Numbered from the stretch's first letter, positions 27,868 to 37,699 are shown. The stretch is 64,000 nt of DNA from Gemmobacter lutimaris (GCF_003570715.1 NZ_QXXQ01000015.1:28287-92286), one strand, 5' to 3'. Translations and numbers: made by a program. Notes: generated by a model not told the origin, from the letters alone.

Positions 27868-28629
27868 ATGGAAACCTTTCTGAACTGGTTCCCGCTGGAC
27901 CTGCCGCTGATCGCCCAGAATTTCGACCGTTTCCTGGTCGGCGTGCGGGTGACGCTGGGCCTGACCTTCCTGTCGCTGGCGCTTGGCGCCGCGCTTGCCG
28001 TGCCGCTGGCCATTGCCCGTGCGTCGCGCCACCGGGTGCTGAACCCGCTGGTCTGGACCTATACCTATGTCTTTCGCGGCACGCCGCTGTTGGTGCAGAC
28101 CTATCTGCTTTATTACGGCGCGGGCCAATTTGCCTTCATCCGCGACTCGTGGCTGTGGGATCCCGTACTGTCGCAGGCCTGGTGGTGCGCGCTGATTGCC
28201 TTCACTCTGAACACCGCCGCCTATTCGACCGAGCTGTTGCGCGGCGCCATCGTCGATACGCCCGCAGGCGAGGTCGAGGCGGCGATCGCCACCGGCCATT
28301 CCTACTGCGGACGCTTGCGCCGCATCATCCTGCCGTCGGCCTTTCGCCGCGCCATTCCTGCCTACTCCAATGAGGTGATCTTCATGCTGCACGGCTCGGT
28401 CGTGGCCAGTACCATCACACTGCAGGACATACTTGGCGTCGGCCGCTGGCTGAACGGGCGCTACTACCTGGCCTATGAGGGGCTGATCACCGCGGCCGTC
28501 CTCTACTTCATCATCGTCTTTGCCATCACCCGGGTCTTCCGTTGGCTGGAGCGGCGCTATCTGCGCCATCTGGAACGCCGCCGCGAACCCGCCGCCGCCG
28601 CCGTCGCACCACCCATGGGGATCAAATGA
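27868..28629 (+). CDS. Amino acid ABC transporter permease (HisM/OccM-like)
   Basis: 253 residues. [20 protein letters not shown] and the coupling-loop region [20 protein letters not shown] are characteristic of HisM-type subunits. The tail (residues about 232-253) is rich in Arg, Pro and Ala. RidA overlaps its stop by 4 bp, showing that the importer and enzymes are made as one unit. Confidence 0.93.
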   Translation: METFLNWFPLDLPLIAQNFDRFLVGVRVTLGLTFLSLALGAALAVPLAIARASRHRVLNPLVWTYTYVFRGTPLLVQTYLLYYGAGQFAFIRDSWLWDPVLSQAWWCALIAFTLNTAAYSTELLRGAIVDTPAGEVEAAIATGHSYCGRLRRIILPSAFRRAIPAYSNEVIFMLHGSVVASTITLQDILGVGRWLNGRYYLAYEGLITAAVLYFIIVFAITRVFRWLERRYLRHLERRREPAAAAVAPPMGIK

Positions 28630-28970
28630 TCGAGCGTTTCCACACCACCGCCCGGATGAGCCGCATCGTCCGCCACAACGGCACAATCTGGCTGTGCGGA
28701 CAGGTCGGCGCAGGCGCCACCGTGGCCGAGCAGACCCGCGACTGCCTGTCCCGCGTCGATGCCTTGCTGACCGAAGCCGGATCCTCGCGCCGCGACATCC
28801 TGCAAGCGACGATCTGGCTTGCCCATATGGCCGACTATGACGCGATGAATGCGGTGTGGGACGAGTGGATGCCCGAAGGCTGCGCCCCTGCACGGGCCTG
28901 CGGCGAGGCGCGGCTGGCCGGATCGGACCTGCTGGTCGAGGTGATCGTGACGGCGGCGGTGTCGGCATGA
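28626..28970 (+). CDS. RidA family (YjgF/UK114) protein in the opine-type operon
   Basis: 114 residues from the ATG at 28626. It has [40 protein letters not shown] and [19 protein letters not shown], and the conserved C-terminal segment [11 protein letters not shown]. It would hydrolyse imines released by the three-part dehydrogenase upstream. It is similar in design to the RidA protein at 13956 but not a close copy. Overlaps of 4 bp join it to the permease and arginase genes. Confidence 0.9.
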   Translation: MIERFHTTARMSRIVRHNGTIWLCGQVGAGATVAEQTRDCLSRVDALLTEAGSSRRDILQATIWLAHMADYDAMNAVWDEWMPEGCAPARACGEARLAGSDLLVEVIVTAAVSA

Positions 28971-29893
28971 GCGGCGGCACCTGCATCCTGATCGGCGCGC
29001 CGCTTGATTGCGGCAAGCGCCGCCGCGGCTGTTCGATGGGGCCAGAAGCCTATCGCGTCGCGGGCCTTGCCGAGACGCTGGCCGATCTTGGCTGGCGGGT
29101 CGAGGACCGGGGCGACGTGCCCGGCCCCAAGGCGCCGCCGCCCGCGCCCGCCGGGCAGGTCCATGCCCGGTCCGAAAACATCGAATGGACGAGGCTTCTG
29201 TCGAATGCTGCCCGTGACGCGATGGCCACCGGCTTTCCGATCTTCCTCGGCGGCGATCATGCGCTGTCGCTGGGCACCGTGGCGGGCGTGGCCGATCACG
29301 CCGCGGCGAAAGGCCGACCGCTGTTCGTCCTGTGGCTGGATGCCCATCCCGACATCCACAGCCCGGCCACCTCGGCCTCGGGCAACCTGCACGGCACGCC
29401 CATCGGCTATGTCACCGGGCAGCCCGGCTTTGACGGGTTTCCGCCGATGGCGAATCCGGTGCCGCCGCGAAACATCTGCTTCATCGGCCTGCGCTCGGTC
29501 GACGGGCCGGAACGCGCGGCGATTCAGTCGGCGGGCATGCGTGCCATCGACATGCGCCAGATCGACGAACGCGGCATCGCCGCCCCGCTGGCCGAGTTCA
29601 TCGCCGCAGTGAGGGCCGCGAACGGCATGCTGCACCTGTCGCTGGATGTCGATTTCCTCGACCCCGCCATCGCGCCCGCCGTCGGCACCACCGTGCCGGG
29701 CGGCGCCACCTTCCGCGAGGCGCATCTGGCGATGGAGATGCTGCACGACAGCGGGCTTGTCACCTCGCTGGACCTTGTGGAACTGAACCCGTTTCTCGAC
29801 GATCGCGGGCGAACCGCCGCTCTGATGGTCGATCTGACCGCCTCGCTGTTCGGCCGCTGCGTCTTTGACCGGCCCACCCGCAGCCATTCCTGA
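28967..29893 (+). CDS. Arginase family protein
   Basis: 308 residues, typical length. Metal ligands are visible as His98 in [10 protein letters not shown], then Asp125, His127 and Asp129 in [13 protein letters not shown], and the two Asp of [28 protein letters not shown] matches the conserved substrate loop. It should split arginine to ornithine and urea, feeding the ornithine cyclodeaminase encoded next. The order after a dehydrogenase and an octopine-type importer equals that of Agrobacterium nopaline catabolism. Agmatinase-like specificity cannot be wholly excluded. Confidence 0.9.
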   Translation: MSGGTCILIGAPLDCGKRRRGCSMGPEAYRVAGLAETLADLGWRVEDRGDVPGPKAPPPAPAGQVHARSENIEWTRLLSNAARDAMATGFPIFLGGDHALSLGTVAGVADHAAAKGRPLFVLWLDAHPDIHSPATSASGNLHGTPIGYVTGQPGFDGFPPMANPVPPRNICFIGLRSVDGPERAAIQSAGMRAIDMRQIDERGIAAPLAEFIAAVRAANGMLHLSLDVDFLDPAIAPAVGTTVPGGATFREAHLAMEMLHDSGLVTSLDLVELNPFLDDRGRTAALMVDLTASLFGRCVFDRPTRSHS

Positions 29894-29902
29894 AGGACCG
29901 CC

Positions 29903-30958
29903 ATGACCGCCCCCAAACCCTCGGACCTTGCCTTCATTCGCTTTGTCAGCGTGGAAAACATGATGCGGCTGGTCAACAGCATCGGCGTCGAGACCGCGCT
30001 GCGCGACCTTGCCCGCTATATCGAGGACGACTTCCGCCGCTGGACCCTGTTCGACAAGACGCCGCGCGTGGCCAGCCATTCGGCCGAAGGTGTGATCGAG
30101 CTGATGCCGACATCGGATGGGGTCAGCTACGGTTTCAAATATGTGAACGGCCACCCGAAGAACACGAAATCGGGCTTGCAGACGGTCACCGCCTTCGGCC
30201 TTCTGGCGCGTGTCGACACCGGCTATCCTGAACTCTTGACCGAAATGACGCTGTTGACGGCGCTGCGCACCGCCGCGACAAGCGCCATGGTCGCGCGCCA
30301 TCTGGCGCCCAAAGGCGCCACGACCATGGCGATGATCGGCAATGGCGCGCAATCCGAGTTTCAGGCCCTTGCGATGCGCGCAATCTGCGGGATCAGCGAG
30401 CTGCGGCTCTACGACATCGACCCCGCCGCGACGGCCAAACTGATGCGGAACTTGTCTGATCGGGGCATCGGGTTGACCGCCTGCAAGACCGCGCAAGAGG
30501 CCATCGAAGGGGCGCAGATCGTCACCACCTGTACCGCAGACAAGCAGTATGCCACGATCCTGACCGACAACATGGTGGGGGCCGGTGTTCACATCAACGC
30601 CATAGGCGGCGACTGCCCCGGCAAGACAGAGTTGCACGGCGACATCTTGCGCCGGTCCGATGTCTTCGTGGAATACACCCCGCAAACCCGGATCGAGGGC
30701 GAGATCCAGCAGATGCCCGAGGACTTCCCCGTCACCGAGATGTGGCAAGTCATCGCCGGCACCGCGCCCGGCCGCACTTCGGACCGCCAGATCACGCTGT
30801 TCGACGGGGTGGGCTTTGCCATCGAGGATTTCTCGGCGCTCTGCTATATCCGCGACCGGCTGGAAGGGACCGACCTGTTCCAGCGGCTTGACATCATCGC
30901 GGACCCCGACGATCCGCGCGATCTGTTCGGAATGCTCTCGCGGGCGGTCCAGGGCTAG
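29903..30958 (+). CDS. Ornithine cyclodeaminase
   Basis: 351 residues, near the length of Agrobacterium Ocd. Conserved segments include [60 protein letters not shown], the nucleotide-binding [17 protein letters not shown] and [15 protein letters not shown]. It converts ornithine to proline and ammonia with bound NAD+. It ends the operon, so arginine or an arginine conjugate imported here is routed to proline. A ribosome-binding site GAAGGA precedes the ATG. Confidence 0.93.
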   Translation: MTAPKPSDLAFIRFVSVENMMRLVNSIGVETALRDLARYIEDDFRRWTLFDKTPRVASHSAEGVIELMPTSDGVSYGFKYVNGHPKNTKSGLQTVTAFGLLARVDTGYPELLTEMTLLTALRTAATSAMVARHLAPKGATTMAMIGNGAQSEFQALAMRAICGISELRLYDIDPAATAKLMRNLSDRGIGLTACKTAQEAIEGAQIVTTCTADKQYATILTDNMVGAGVHINAIGGDCPGKTELHGDILRRSDVFVEYTPQTRIEGEIQQMPEDFPVTEMWQVIAGTAPGRTSDRQITLFDGVGFAIEDFSALCYIRDRLEGTDLFQRLDIIADPDDPRDLFGMLSRAVQG

Positions 30959-31022
30959 ACGCGGCCGGCGCCCGGCCTGATACGACCCGATTGCCGCCCC
31001 GGCCGATCATCCCGCATTTCCG

Positions 31023-32710
31023 GGCTCTGCCTCAATCTGTGTGGCGGAGGGGCAGCATTCTTGCCCTCAACAGTTCTGGCCCGGCTCGGCCGTACATGGC
31101 GCGTTTGAGGGTCTTCAGACGATTAATCTGACCTTCTGCTTGGCCGTTGCTCCAGGGCATCTCGATAGCGTTTTTTACCGCATCGAAATCCCGGTTCAAT
31201 GTGCGTGCGAAGCGCACGATGGGCGCCAGGTCGGTTTCGATCGCGTCGTCGATCCATGCAGGGAGCGGGTCTGCCTCGCGGCCACGCAGGATACCGTTGA
31301 ACCGCATGACGAGGCAGCGCATCGTTGCGAAGGCGGGAGAGCCAGCCTTGAGCGCGTCGACTTTCCGCGCCTGATCCGGGGTGAGTTTTCCGCGGGGTTT
31401 GATACACAGCGCTGCCGCGATGACCGGGGAGATCGCGTGCCCCGTTTCCGGGTCCCGGACCGGTTCCAGGATCTGGTGCTCCAAGGCAGGGCCCTTCGCT
31501 TGCTTTTCGGCTCTGCGCCACCCCGCCAGCAGCCGCTGCAAATGCGTCGGGCTCCCCTCGTAGCCACGCTCTCGGATCAGACGGAACAGGGCGCTTCCAG
31601 TTCGAATTCCGCCCTTCCAGCTTTGGCTCAGGAACTCTTCAAAGTACCACGGCGAAGTCGGCTTCAAAGCTGCCCGCCTGCGGTCCGGCGGCGTCTCGAA
31701 CTGCAGCCATTTCGCGATGCTGCGACGAGGGAACCCTGTTCGCCGCCCAATCTCGCTGCAGGTAAGCCCCTGATTTCGAAGCGCATGGATGGTGGTGAAA
31801 ATCTCTTCCCGAGACGTCCTGTGCGCAAGGCGGGACTTCAGAAGGCTTCCCTCTGCGGTGATATTGTCGGCGTCGGACAGCAGCGCCCTGCCGGTCGCAC
31901 GGCCGTGAAGGTTCATCTGCTCCTCGATAGCCTGCCGCAGGTTCTGCACGATATGAAACCGGTCGGCGACCTGTTCCGCTTGCGGCGCGCCTTGCCGGGC
32001 AGCCTGGGCGTAGAGACCGCAGCGATCTCTGCTGATCACTTCCACCTCGGGATGTCGTTTCAGCCAGTCGGTGCAGGTGACCACATCACGATCTTCGAGA
32101 ACATCGATGACCGCGCGACGCTCCAGATCGACAATGATCGTGCCGTAGGTCTGCGACTTCCGCCAGCTCCAGTCGTCGATCCCGATGACGGTCGGCGGCT
32201 CGGCAGTGTCTTGAGCACGGTTCTTCAGCTGCCTAAGCACCGTGTCATCACTGACCCCAAGGCCCAAGCGGTGCAAGAGCCGCTCGGCAGGCCGCCCGCC
32301 GGTCGCGTGCCCAAGATGGCTGACAATTTCCCCGACACGCGAAGTGCGCCGCGCAAAAGGACGCGCAATCGAGCCGATCTGGTCCGAGAAAGTCCGGCGC
32401 GGGCAGGCGGGTGCCAAACATCGCCAACGGCAAACCCAGAGGGTTACCGTAACCCCGTCACCATGGGCGGGATAATCCTGCAGCCGCCTACGCCGCCAGC
32501 CGTGACGACGTCGCGATTGCAATCCACAGTCTGGGCAGATGCCGTTTGGTGTCAGACTGCCGGATACAGTCCACCCGCCGGAATCGCGCCGCTCAACGCT
32601 TTGAACGGAAACATCGCTCCCGGGCGACCAGTGCTTCCTTGAAATCATCACTATCCCTCCTGAATCTTCCCGTTCTCAGGATAGTGCGCCACACAGATTG
32701 AGGCAGAGCC
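31023..32710 (-). mobile_element. ISL3-family insertion sequence, copy 1
   Basis: 1688 bp bounded by a perfect 24-bp inverted repeat at 31023-31046 (starting GGCTCTGCCTCAATC) and 32687-32710. One transposase gene on the minus strand fills it. The flanking octamers (CATTTCCG on the left, TATTTAAT on the right) do not match, so the expected 8-bp target duplication is missing. Copy 2 lies 57 bp away in the same orientation and appears identical in sequence, so duplication is recent. Confidence 0.92.
31032..32648 (-). CDS. ISL3 family transposase, copy 1
   Basis: 538 residues from the ATG at 32648 (an in-frame GTG precedes it directly; AGGAGG is seven bases upstream of the ATG). The N-terminus has a zinc-finger-like cysteine set (CPDC near residue 40, later CRWRCLAPAC), as in ISL3 proteins. 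The DDE catalytic residues fall in VIGIDDWSWRKSQTYGTIIV, EVISRDRCGLYAQAARQGAP and the Glu of MPWSNGQAEGQINRLKTLKR. The frame is intact, so the element may be active. Confidence 0.93.
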   Translation of the reverse strand: MISRKHWSPGSDVSVQSVERRDSGGWTVSGSLTPNGICPDCGLQSRRRHGWRRRRLQDYPAHGDGVTVTLWVCRWRCLAPACPRRTFSDQIGSIARPFARRTSRVGEIVSHLGHATGGRPAERLLHRLGLGVSDDTVLRQLKNRAQDTAEPPTVIGIDDWSWRKSQTYGTIIVDLERRAVIDVLEDRDVVTCTDWLKRHPEVEVISRDRCGLYAQAARQGAPQAEQVADRFHIVQNLRQAIEEQMNLHGRATGRALLSDADNITAEGSLLKSRLAHRTSREEIFTTIHALRNQGLTCSEIGRRTGFPRRSIAKWLQFETPPDRRRAALKPTSPWYFEEFLSQSWKGGIRTGSALFRLIRERGYEGSPTHLQRLLAGWRRAEKQAKGPALEHQILEPVRDPETGHAISPVIAAALCIKPRGKLTPDQARKVDALKAGSPAFATMRCLVMRFNGILRGREADPLPAWIDDAIETDLAPIVRFARTLNRDFDAVKNAIEMPWSNGQAEGQINRLKTLKRAMYGRAGPELLRARMLPLRHTD

Positions 32711-32767
32711 TATTTAATGGCAAAGCACACCCATTGATTTTGTTGAACTCGCCATCTCGCCTTTAAA

Positions 32768-34455
32768 GGCTCTGCCTCAATCTGTGTGGCGGAGGGGCAG
32801 CATTCTTGCCCTCAACAGTTCTGGCCCGGCTCGGCCGTACATGGCGCGTTTGAGGGTCTTCAGACGATTAATCTGACCTTCTGCTTGGCCGTTGCTCCAG
32901 GGCATCTCGATAGCGTTTTTTACCGCATCGAAATCCCGGTTCAATGTGCGTGCGAAGCGCACGATGGGCGCCAGGTCGGTTTCGATCGCGTCGTCGATCC
33001 ATGCAGGGAGCGGGTCTGCCTCGCGGCCACGCAGGATACCGTTGAACCGCATGACGAGGCAGCGCATCGTTGCGAAGGCGGGAGAGCCAGCCTTGAGCGC
33101 GTCGACTTTCCGCGCCTGATCCGGGGTGAGTTTTCCGCGGGGTTTGATACACAGCGCTGCCGCGATGACCGGGGAGATCGCGTGCCCCGTTTCCGGGTCC
33201 CGGACCGGTTCCAGGATCTGGTGCTCCAAGGCAGGGCCCTTCGCTTGCTTTTCGGCTCTGCGCCACCCCGCCAGCAGCCGCTGCAAATGCGTCGGGCTCC
33301 CCTCGTAGCCACGCTCTCGGATCAGACGGAACAGGGCGCTTCCAGTTCGAATTCCGCCCTTCCAGCTTTGGCTCAGGAACTCTTCAAAGTACCACGGCGA
33401 AGTCGGCTTCAAAGCTGCCCGCCTGCGGTCCGGCGGCGTCTCGAACTGCAGCCATTTCGCGATGCTGCGACGAGGGAACCCTGTTCGCCGCCCAATCTCG
33501 CTGCAGGTAAGCCCCTGATTTCGAAGCGCATGGATGGTGGTGAAAATCTCTTCCCGAGACGTCCTGTGCGCAAGGCGGGACTTCAGAAGGCTTCCCTCTG
33601 CGGTGATATTGTCGGCGTCGGACAGCAGCGCCCTGCCGGTCGCACGGCCGTGAAGGTTCATCTGCTCCTCGATAGCCTGCCGCAGGTTCTGCACGATATG
33701 AAACCGGTCGGCGACCTGTTCCGCTTGCGGCGCGCCTTGCCGGGCAGCCTGGGCGTAGAGACCGCAGCGATCTCTGCTGATCACTTCCACCTCGGGATGT
33801 CGTTTCAGCCAGTCGGTGCAGGTGACCACATCACGATCTTCGAGAACATCGATGACCGCGCGACGCTCCAGATCGACAATGATCGTGCCGTAGGTCTGCG
33901 ACTTCCGCCAGCTCCAGTCGTCGATCCCGATGACGGTCGGCGGCTCGGCAGTGTCTTGAGCACGGTTCTTCAGCTGCCTAAGCACCGTGTCATCACTGAC
34001 CCCAAGGCCCAAGCGGTGCAAGAGCCGCTCGGCAGGCCGCCCGCCGGTCGCGTGCCCAAGATGGCTGACAATTTCCCCGACACGCGAAGTGCGCCGCGCA
34101 AAAGGACGCGCAATCGAGCCGATCTGGTCCGAGAAAGTCCGGCGCGGGCAGGCGGGTGCCAAACATCGCCAACGGCAAACCCAGAGGGTTACCGTAACCC
34201 CGTCACCATGGGCGGGATAATCCTGCAGCCGCCTACGCCGCCAGCCGTGACGACGTCGCGATTGCAATCCACAGTCTGGGCAGATGCCGTTTGGTGTCAG
34301 ACTGCCGGATACAGTCCACCCGCCGGAATCGCGCCGCTCAACGCTTTGAACGGAAACATCGCTCCCGGGCGACCAGTGCTTCCTTGAAATCATCACTATC
34401 CCTCCTGAATCTTCCCGTTCTCAGGATAGTGCGCCACACAGATTGAGGCAGAGCC
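32768..34455 (-). mobile_element. ISL3-family insertion sequence, copy 2
   Basis: 1688 bp with the same 24-bp terminal inverted repeats (32768-32791 and 34432-34455) and no difference from copy 1 that I could see. Flanking octamers are CCTTTAAA (left) and GATTTAAG (right), which share TTTAA but are not a duplication. Its right end cuts into a GlxA/AraC-type regulator gene. Between the copies is a 57-bp AT-rich spacer (32711-32767) with no gene. Confidence 0.92.
32777..34393 (-). CDS. ISL3 family transposase, copy 2
   Basis: 538 residues and identical to the copy 1 transposase, with the same start context, cysteine-rich N-terminus and DDE residues. The frame is intact. Two intact copies in direct orientation make this stretch prone to recombination, which could delete or multiply the element. 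Confidence 0.93.
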   Translation of the reverse strand: MISRKHWSPGSDVSVQSVERRDSGGWTVSGSLTPNGICPDCGLQSRRRHGWRRRRLQDYPAHGDGVTVTLWVCRWRCLAPACPRRTFSDQIGSIARPFARRTSRVGEIVSHLGHATGGRPAERLLHRLGLGVSDDTVLRQLKNRAQDTAEPPTVIGIDDWSWRKSQTYGTIIVDLERRAVIDVLEDRDVVTCTDWLKRHPEVEVISRDRCGLYAQAARQGAPQAEQVADRFHIVQNLRQAIEEQMNLHGRATGRALLSDADNITAEGSLLKSRLAHRTSREEIFTTIHALRNQGLTCSEIGRRTGFPRRSIAKWLQFETPPDRRRAALKPTSPWYFEEFLSQSWKGGIRTGSALFRLIRERGYEGSPTHLQRLLAGWRRAEKQAKGPALEHQILEPVRDPETGHAISPVIAAALCIKPRGKLTPDQARKVDALKAGSPAFATMRCLVMRFNGILRGREADPLPAWIDDAIETDLAPIVRFARTLNRDFDAVKNAIEMPWSNGQAEGQINRLKTLKRAMYGRAGPELLRARMLPLRHTD

Positions 34456-34935
34456 GATTTAAGGGCAACGCGACACCTGGCCATCATGATGATCGACGAG
34501 GCGATGGCGGCCGAACGTCCGCAACCCGGCCTGCCGCTGGAACTGTCAACCGCTGATCCGCTGGTACGAAAGGCGCTGCTGACCATTCAGCAACGGCTGG
34601 AAACACCGCTGACTGTGGCAGCCCTTGCCGACCATCTGAAAACCAGCCGCCGCAAGCTGGAACGCCATTTTTTGGAAGCACTGAGCATGACGCCATCGCA
34701 GGCGAGCATGGCTATCCGCATTGCGCACGCCGAACTTCTGCTGTCACGCAGCGCGCGCACGGTGACGCAGGATTGCGGGTTTGTCGATGTCTCGCATCTG
34801 ATCCGGGTATTCAGGACTATACATGCCACAACTCCGGAAGTCTGGCGCAGGGCGCAAATCCGGACTTCCTCGCTTCCTGGTTCTGCGAATGTAACCAGTG
34901 ACACTGTCGACGGAGCGGAAGGCAAACGTCAATAG
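34456..34935 (+). pseudogene. GlxA-type AraC family regulator, 5'-truncated by the insertion sequence
   Basis: The reading frame is open from the first base after the element (reading DLRATRHLAIMMIDEA) to the stop at 34935. What remains is the linker and C-terminal AraC DNA-binding domain: LTVAALADHLKTSRRKLERH forms the first helix-turn-helix and TVTQDCGFVDVSHLIRVFRT the second. Related GlxA-like regulators carry an N-terminal DJ-1/PfpI-like domain of about 180 residues, which is missing here and not found beyond the other IS copy. An internal ATG at 34486 could still yield a short DNA-binding protein, but no good ribosome-binding site precedes it. Confidence 0.8.
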
Positions 34936-35639
34936 CGCGTTGTCATGCGATAGCCGCGCCGGTGGCTGAGGGTGACAAGCGTAATCGCAGCGTTTTGCCA
35001 CCATGTCGCGCGTTCGACGCAGAACACCGGCTCGCCAAGTTTGTGGTCAAGGTGCGTAACGGTGATTGCATCAGCGGCAGACGCCAAAAAGCTGATCTCC
35101 ACCTCGGAAAACGGGACCGTCGCAACTAGCCACTCATTCGGGCCGATCGCGGCAAAGTCCTGCTGTAACGCTTGCGGCAGCGCCGCGCCGTTAATCCAGC
35201 GGTCCTCAAGCTGAAAGGCTTCGCCATTGGCAGAGTGCAAGCATACCAGATGAACCACTTCACTGCCGACCGAGAGGTTCATCCGTGCGCGCAGCCATTC
35301 CGGGGCTGCAAGGATTTCGCGACTGACCAACGCATACCGGTAAGACGCGCCGGTCTTTTCGACTTCCGCGCGCACAATGGGCATCTCAAAGCGCGCTTGC
35401 CGGATCGGTGCCATGCGAACCCGTGTTCCGGCTTTACGCTTTCGGTCCAGAAAACCAAGCTCTGACACTTCGCGCAGGGCGCGGTTCATCGTCGTGCGCG
35501 AACACCTAAATTCCTCGGCCAATTCCACTTCGCCGGGCAGCAGGGTTCCGGGGCCCCAGGGGCCTTCGGTGATGCGCTGCAGGATTTCTGCCATGACCTC
35601 CCTGAAGGTGGTCTTCTCAAAGATCGGTGTTGTCGCCAT
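34929..35639 (-). CDS. hutC: Histidine utilization repressor HutC (GntR family)
   Basis: 236 residues, the normal HutC length. The N-terminal GntR winged helix includes LPGEVELAEEFRCSRTTMNR and RALREVSELGFLDRKRKAGT; the C-terminal UTRA domain (about 90-236) would bind urocanate or a hut intermediate. The conserved ending ITLVTLSHRRGYRMTTRY is typical. It is divergent from hutD and only 72 bp from it; a hut-operator-like sequence lies in that gap. Its 3' end overlaps the regulator remnant by 7 bp. It probably represses the hut operons and, from shared operators, the Rieske operon at 45841. Confidence 0.93.
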   Translation of the reverse strand: MATTPIFEKTTFREVMAEILQRITEGPWGPGTLLPGEVELAEEFRCSRTTMNRALREVSELGFLDRKRKAGTRVRMAPIRQARFEMPIVRAEVEKTGASYRYALVSREILAAPEWLRARMNLSVGSEVVHLVCLHSANGEAFQLEDRWINGAALPQALQQDFAAIGPNEWLVATVPFSEVEISFLASAADAITVTHLDHKLGEPVFCVERATWWQNAAITLVTLSHRRGYRMTTRY

Positions 35640-35680
35640 TCAGGTCTGCCTCTTGGCCCCGTGTGAAACCCTTGATAAGG

Positions 35681-35696
35681 TTATGTGTACGCTTAA
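35681..35696. promoter_or_regulatory. Candidate HutC operator in front of hutD (imperfect)
   Basis: TTATGTGTACGCTTAA agrees at 13 of 16 positions with the perfect palindrome at 37630-37645. The left half is intact and the right half degenerate. It lies between the divergent hutC and hutD genes. Confidence 0.5.
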
Positions 35697-35712
35697 GGCA
35701 AGGATTGGTCCC

Positions 35713-36252
35713 ATGTTTCGCATCATGAGCCCAGATGAATTCCAGACCAACCCGTGGAAAAACGGGGGCGGTATCACACGTGAGGTTGCGCGCCACCCAG
35801 TTGGTGAGGATTGGCAATGGCGCATCAGCATTGCCGAGGTCGGTACGGACGGGCCGTTTTCGCTGTTTCCCGGCATGACACGGATTTTGACGGTGATTGA
35901 TGGTGCGGGGATTGATTTGCTTGCCGTAGATGGCTTGCTGGAGGCGCGCCTGCACCGGCCGGTTCATTTCTCCGGTGACCAAGACGTAAATGCCAAGTTG
36001 GTCAGTGGACCAGTCCATGACTTGAATTTGATCTATGACGCGACGGCCGTCGAGGCTGCGGTGAACGTGATTCTTGGGCCAGCCACGGTGAACTGTGAAG
36101 CTGGAACCGCTGGGTTCCTGTGCCTTTCAGGCGCCGTCACCGTTTCCGGCGACGGGTTGCCTGTCGGGGCGTTCGCCTTGGGAACTGGCGCAGACATAGC
36201 ACTTGAGGCTGATGCCACCGGGATACTGATTACCCTGCGGGATCGGGCCTGA
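35713..36252 (+). CDS. hutD: HutD family protein
   Basis: 179 residues from the ATG at 35713; longer frames run back into hutC and are unlikely. FRIMSPDEFQTNPWKNGGGI followed by TREVARHP, and DWQWRISIAEVGTDGPFSLF followed by PGMTRILTVIDG, are the defining HutD stretches of this bicupin family. HutD is found with hut genes in many proteobacteria and is thought to limit or sense hut metabolism, but its biochemical activity is not settled. hutF ends six bases downstream on the opposite strand. Confidence 0.92.
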   Translation: MFRIMSPDEFQTNPWKNGGGITREVARHPVGEDWQWRISIAEVGTDGPFSLFPGMTRILTVIDGAGIDLLAVDGLLEARLHRPVHFSGDQDVNAKLVSGPVHDLNLIYDATAVEAAVNVILGPATVNCEAGTAGFLCLSGAVTVSGDGLPVGAFALGTGADIALEADATGILITLRDRA

Positions 36253-36258
36253 AAGGGG

Positions 36259-37617
36259 TCAAACCGCGTCGATCAAGGCTTTCACAGCTTTTCGCCAGGT
36301 GGTGATGATCTGGTCGCGGTGGAGGTGACGCCCCTCTTTCACTTGATGCCTGCCCGCGGACCACAGGTCTGTGATCACGGTATCGGGTGCCGCAAAGGCC
36401 AGACCATCAAGAATTTGATCGGGGGCAAGCGCACAAAGCGTCGGGTGAGACAGGTCGATCGCTGTCAGATCGGCAAGAAAGCCAGTCTCAATCTGCCCCG
36501 ATTTGCGCCCCAAAGCCTGAGCCCCGCCCAGTGCCGCACCGACATAAAGGCACTGACCGACCGAGCCGTCTTTTTCAACCATGACATTGCGGGCAATGTC
36601 GCGCAGGCGCTGACTGTATTCCAGTGTGCGCAGCTCTTCGGTCAGGCTGATGCGGACGTTGCTGTCGGACCCGATCCCAAACGCTCCGCCTGCTGCCAGC
36701 CAGCCCGGCCCGTTGAACGGCCCATCACCCAGATTGGCCTCGGTGATCGGGCAAAGCCCGGCAACCGCGCCGCTGTTTGCCAGTGCCGCGGTTTCTTGCG
36801 CTGTCATATGGGTGGCGTGGATCGCACACCAATCGGTACCGATGGGGGTGTTAGCCAACAACCATTCCACAGGCCGCGCCCCCAGCCAGCTTTCGATATC
36901 GGCCACTTCCTTGGGCTGTTCGGCAACGTGGATGTGAATGGGATTTCCGGCAGCCAAAGGTAGCGCGCGGGCCAGACCCTCGGGGTTGGTAGCGCGCAGC
37001 GAATGCGGCGCAATCCCGACGCGGGTGTCAGCGGGCAGGGTGCGTGCGGCGGCGCGCGTGGCCTCCAGCAAGGCGGCAAAGCGATCGACCGTATTGCCAA
37101 ACCGCAACTGCCCGGCGGCAAGGGGTTGCTCACCCGCGCCGCCGTAGGTGTACAGGACCGGCAGATGCGTCAGGCCGATACCCGTCAGGTGGGCTGCGGC
37201 AAAGATGCGGTTCGAAAGCTCGGCAATGTCGGCGTAAGCGCCACCACCCGGTTGATGATGCACATAATGGAATTCGCCAACGGCGGCATACCCGGCCTCT
37301 TGCATTTCCATGAACACAAGGGCGGCAATCGCCTCCATCTGTTCAGGCGTCAAGCGGTCCAGAAAACGGTACATCAGATCGCGCCATGTCCAGAAACTGT
37401 CACGGCCTGCGATGCGGTGTTCGGTCATGCCCGCCATGGCGCGCTGGAACGCATGGCTGTGCAGGTTTGAAAGCGCGGGCAGCAGCGCCGACACTCGTGT
37501 GTCGCCGGGTTGTGGGGCTGCGGCTGTAGCCACCCCGGTGATATGCCCACCCGTCACGGTGATCCTGACCTGTTCGGCCCATCCGTCGGGCAGCAAGGCG
37601 CGTTCTGCAAAAATCAC
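36259..37617 (-). CDS. hutF: Formimidoylglutamate deiminase HutF
   Basis: 452 residues from a GTG at 37617 with AAGGAG eight bases upstream. It is an amidohydrolase-superfamily enzyme: LLPALSNLHSHAFQRAMAGM carries the HxH metal site, MEMQEAGYAAVGEFHYVHHQ follows, and later ligands are in IHIHVAEQPKEV and GIGSDSNVRISLTEELRTLE. HutF deaminates N-formimidoyl-glutamate to N-formylglutamate and so marks the five-step hut pathway. That is consistent with the hutG-type deformylase at 40443. It is divergent from hutI, with an operator palindrome 13 bp from its start. Confidence 0.95.
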   Translation of the reverse strand: MIFAERALLPDGWAEQVRITVTGGHITGVATAAAPQPGDTRVSALLPALSNLHSHAFQRAMAGMTEHRIAGRDSFWTWRDLMYRFLDRLTPEQMEAIAALVFMEMQEAGYAAVGEFHYVHHQPGGGAYADIAELSNRIFAAAHLTGIGLTHLPVLYTYGGAGEQPLAAGQLRFGNTVDRFAALLEATRAAARTLPADTRVGIAPHSLRATNPEGLARALPLAAGNPIHIHVAEQPKEVADIESWLGARPVEWLLANTPIGTDWCAIHATHMTAQETAALANSGAVAGLCPITEANLGDGPFNGPGWLAAGGAFGIGSDSNVRISLTEELRTLEYSQRLRDIARNVMVEKDGSVGQCLYVGAALGGAQALGRKSGQIETGFLADLTAIDLSHPTLCALAPDQILDGLAFAAPDTVITDLWSAGRHQVKEGRHLHRDQIITTWRKAVKALIDAV

Positions 37618-37629
37618 GATGACGGCTCC

Positions 37630-37645
37630 TTATGTGTAGACATAA
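37630..37645. promoter_or_regulatory. HutC operator palindrome between hutF and hutI
   Basis: TTATGT-GTAG-ACATAA is a perfect 6-4-6 palindrome just upstream of the hutF start and 55 bp upstream of hutI. The core reappears inverted at 45811. HutC and other GntR/HutC-subfamily proteins bind short A/T-rich palindromes of this form. Confidence 0.7.
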
Positions 37646-37699
37646 TACTTATACTTGCATACATAACGACTCGGCAACACCTTTTGCGGAGCATATCGC

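Noticed and set aside
31041..32642. Long plus-strand open frame opposite the transposase gene (and the identical one in copy 2)
   Set aside because: It mirrors the transposase on the other strand; the minus-strand frame has ISL3 motifs and a strong ribosome-binding site.
31015..34463. Composite transposon formed by the two IS copies
   Set aside because: Only 57 bp without a gene lie between the copies and the outer flanks do not form a target duplication.
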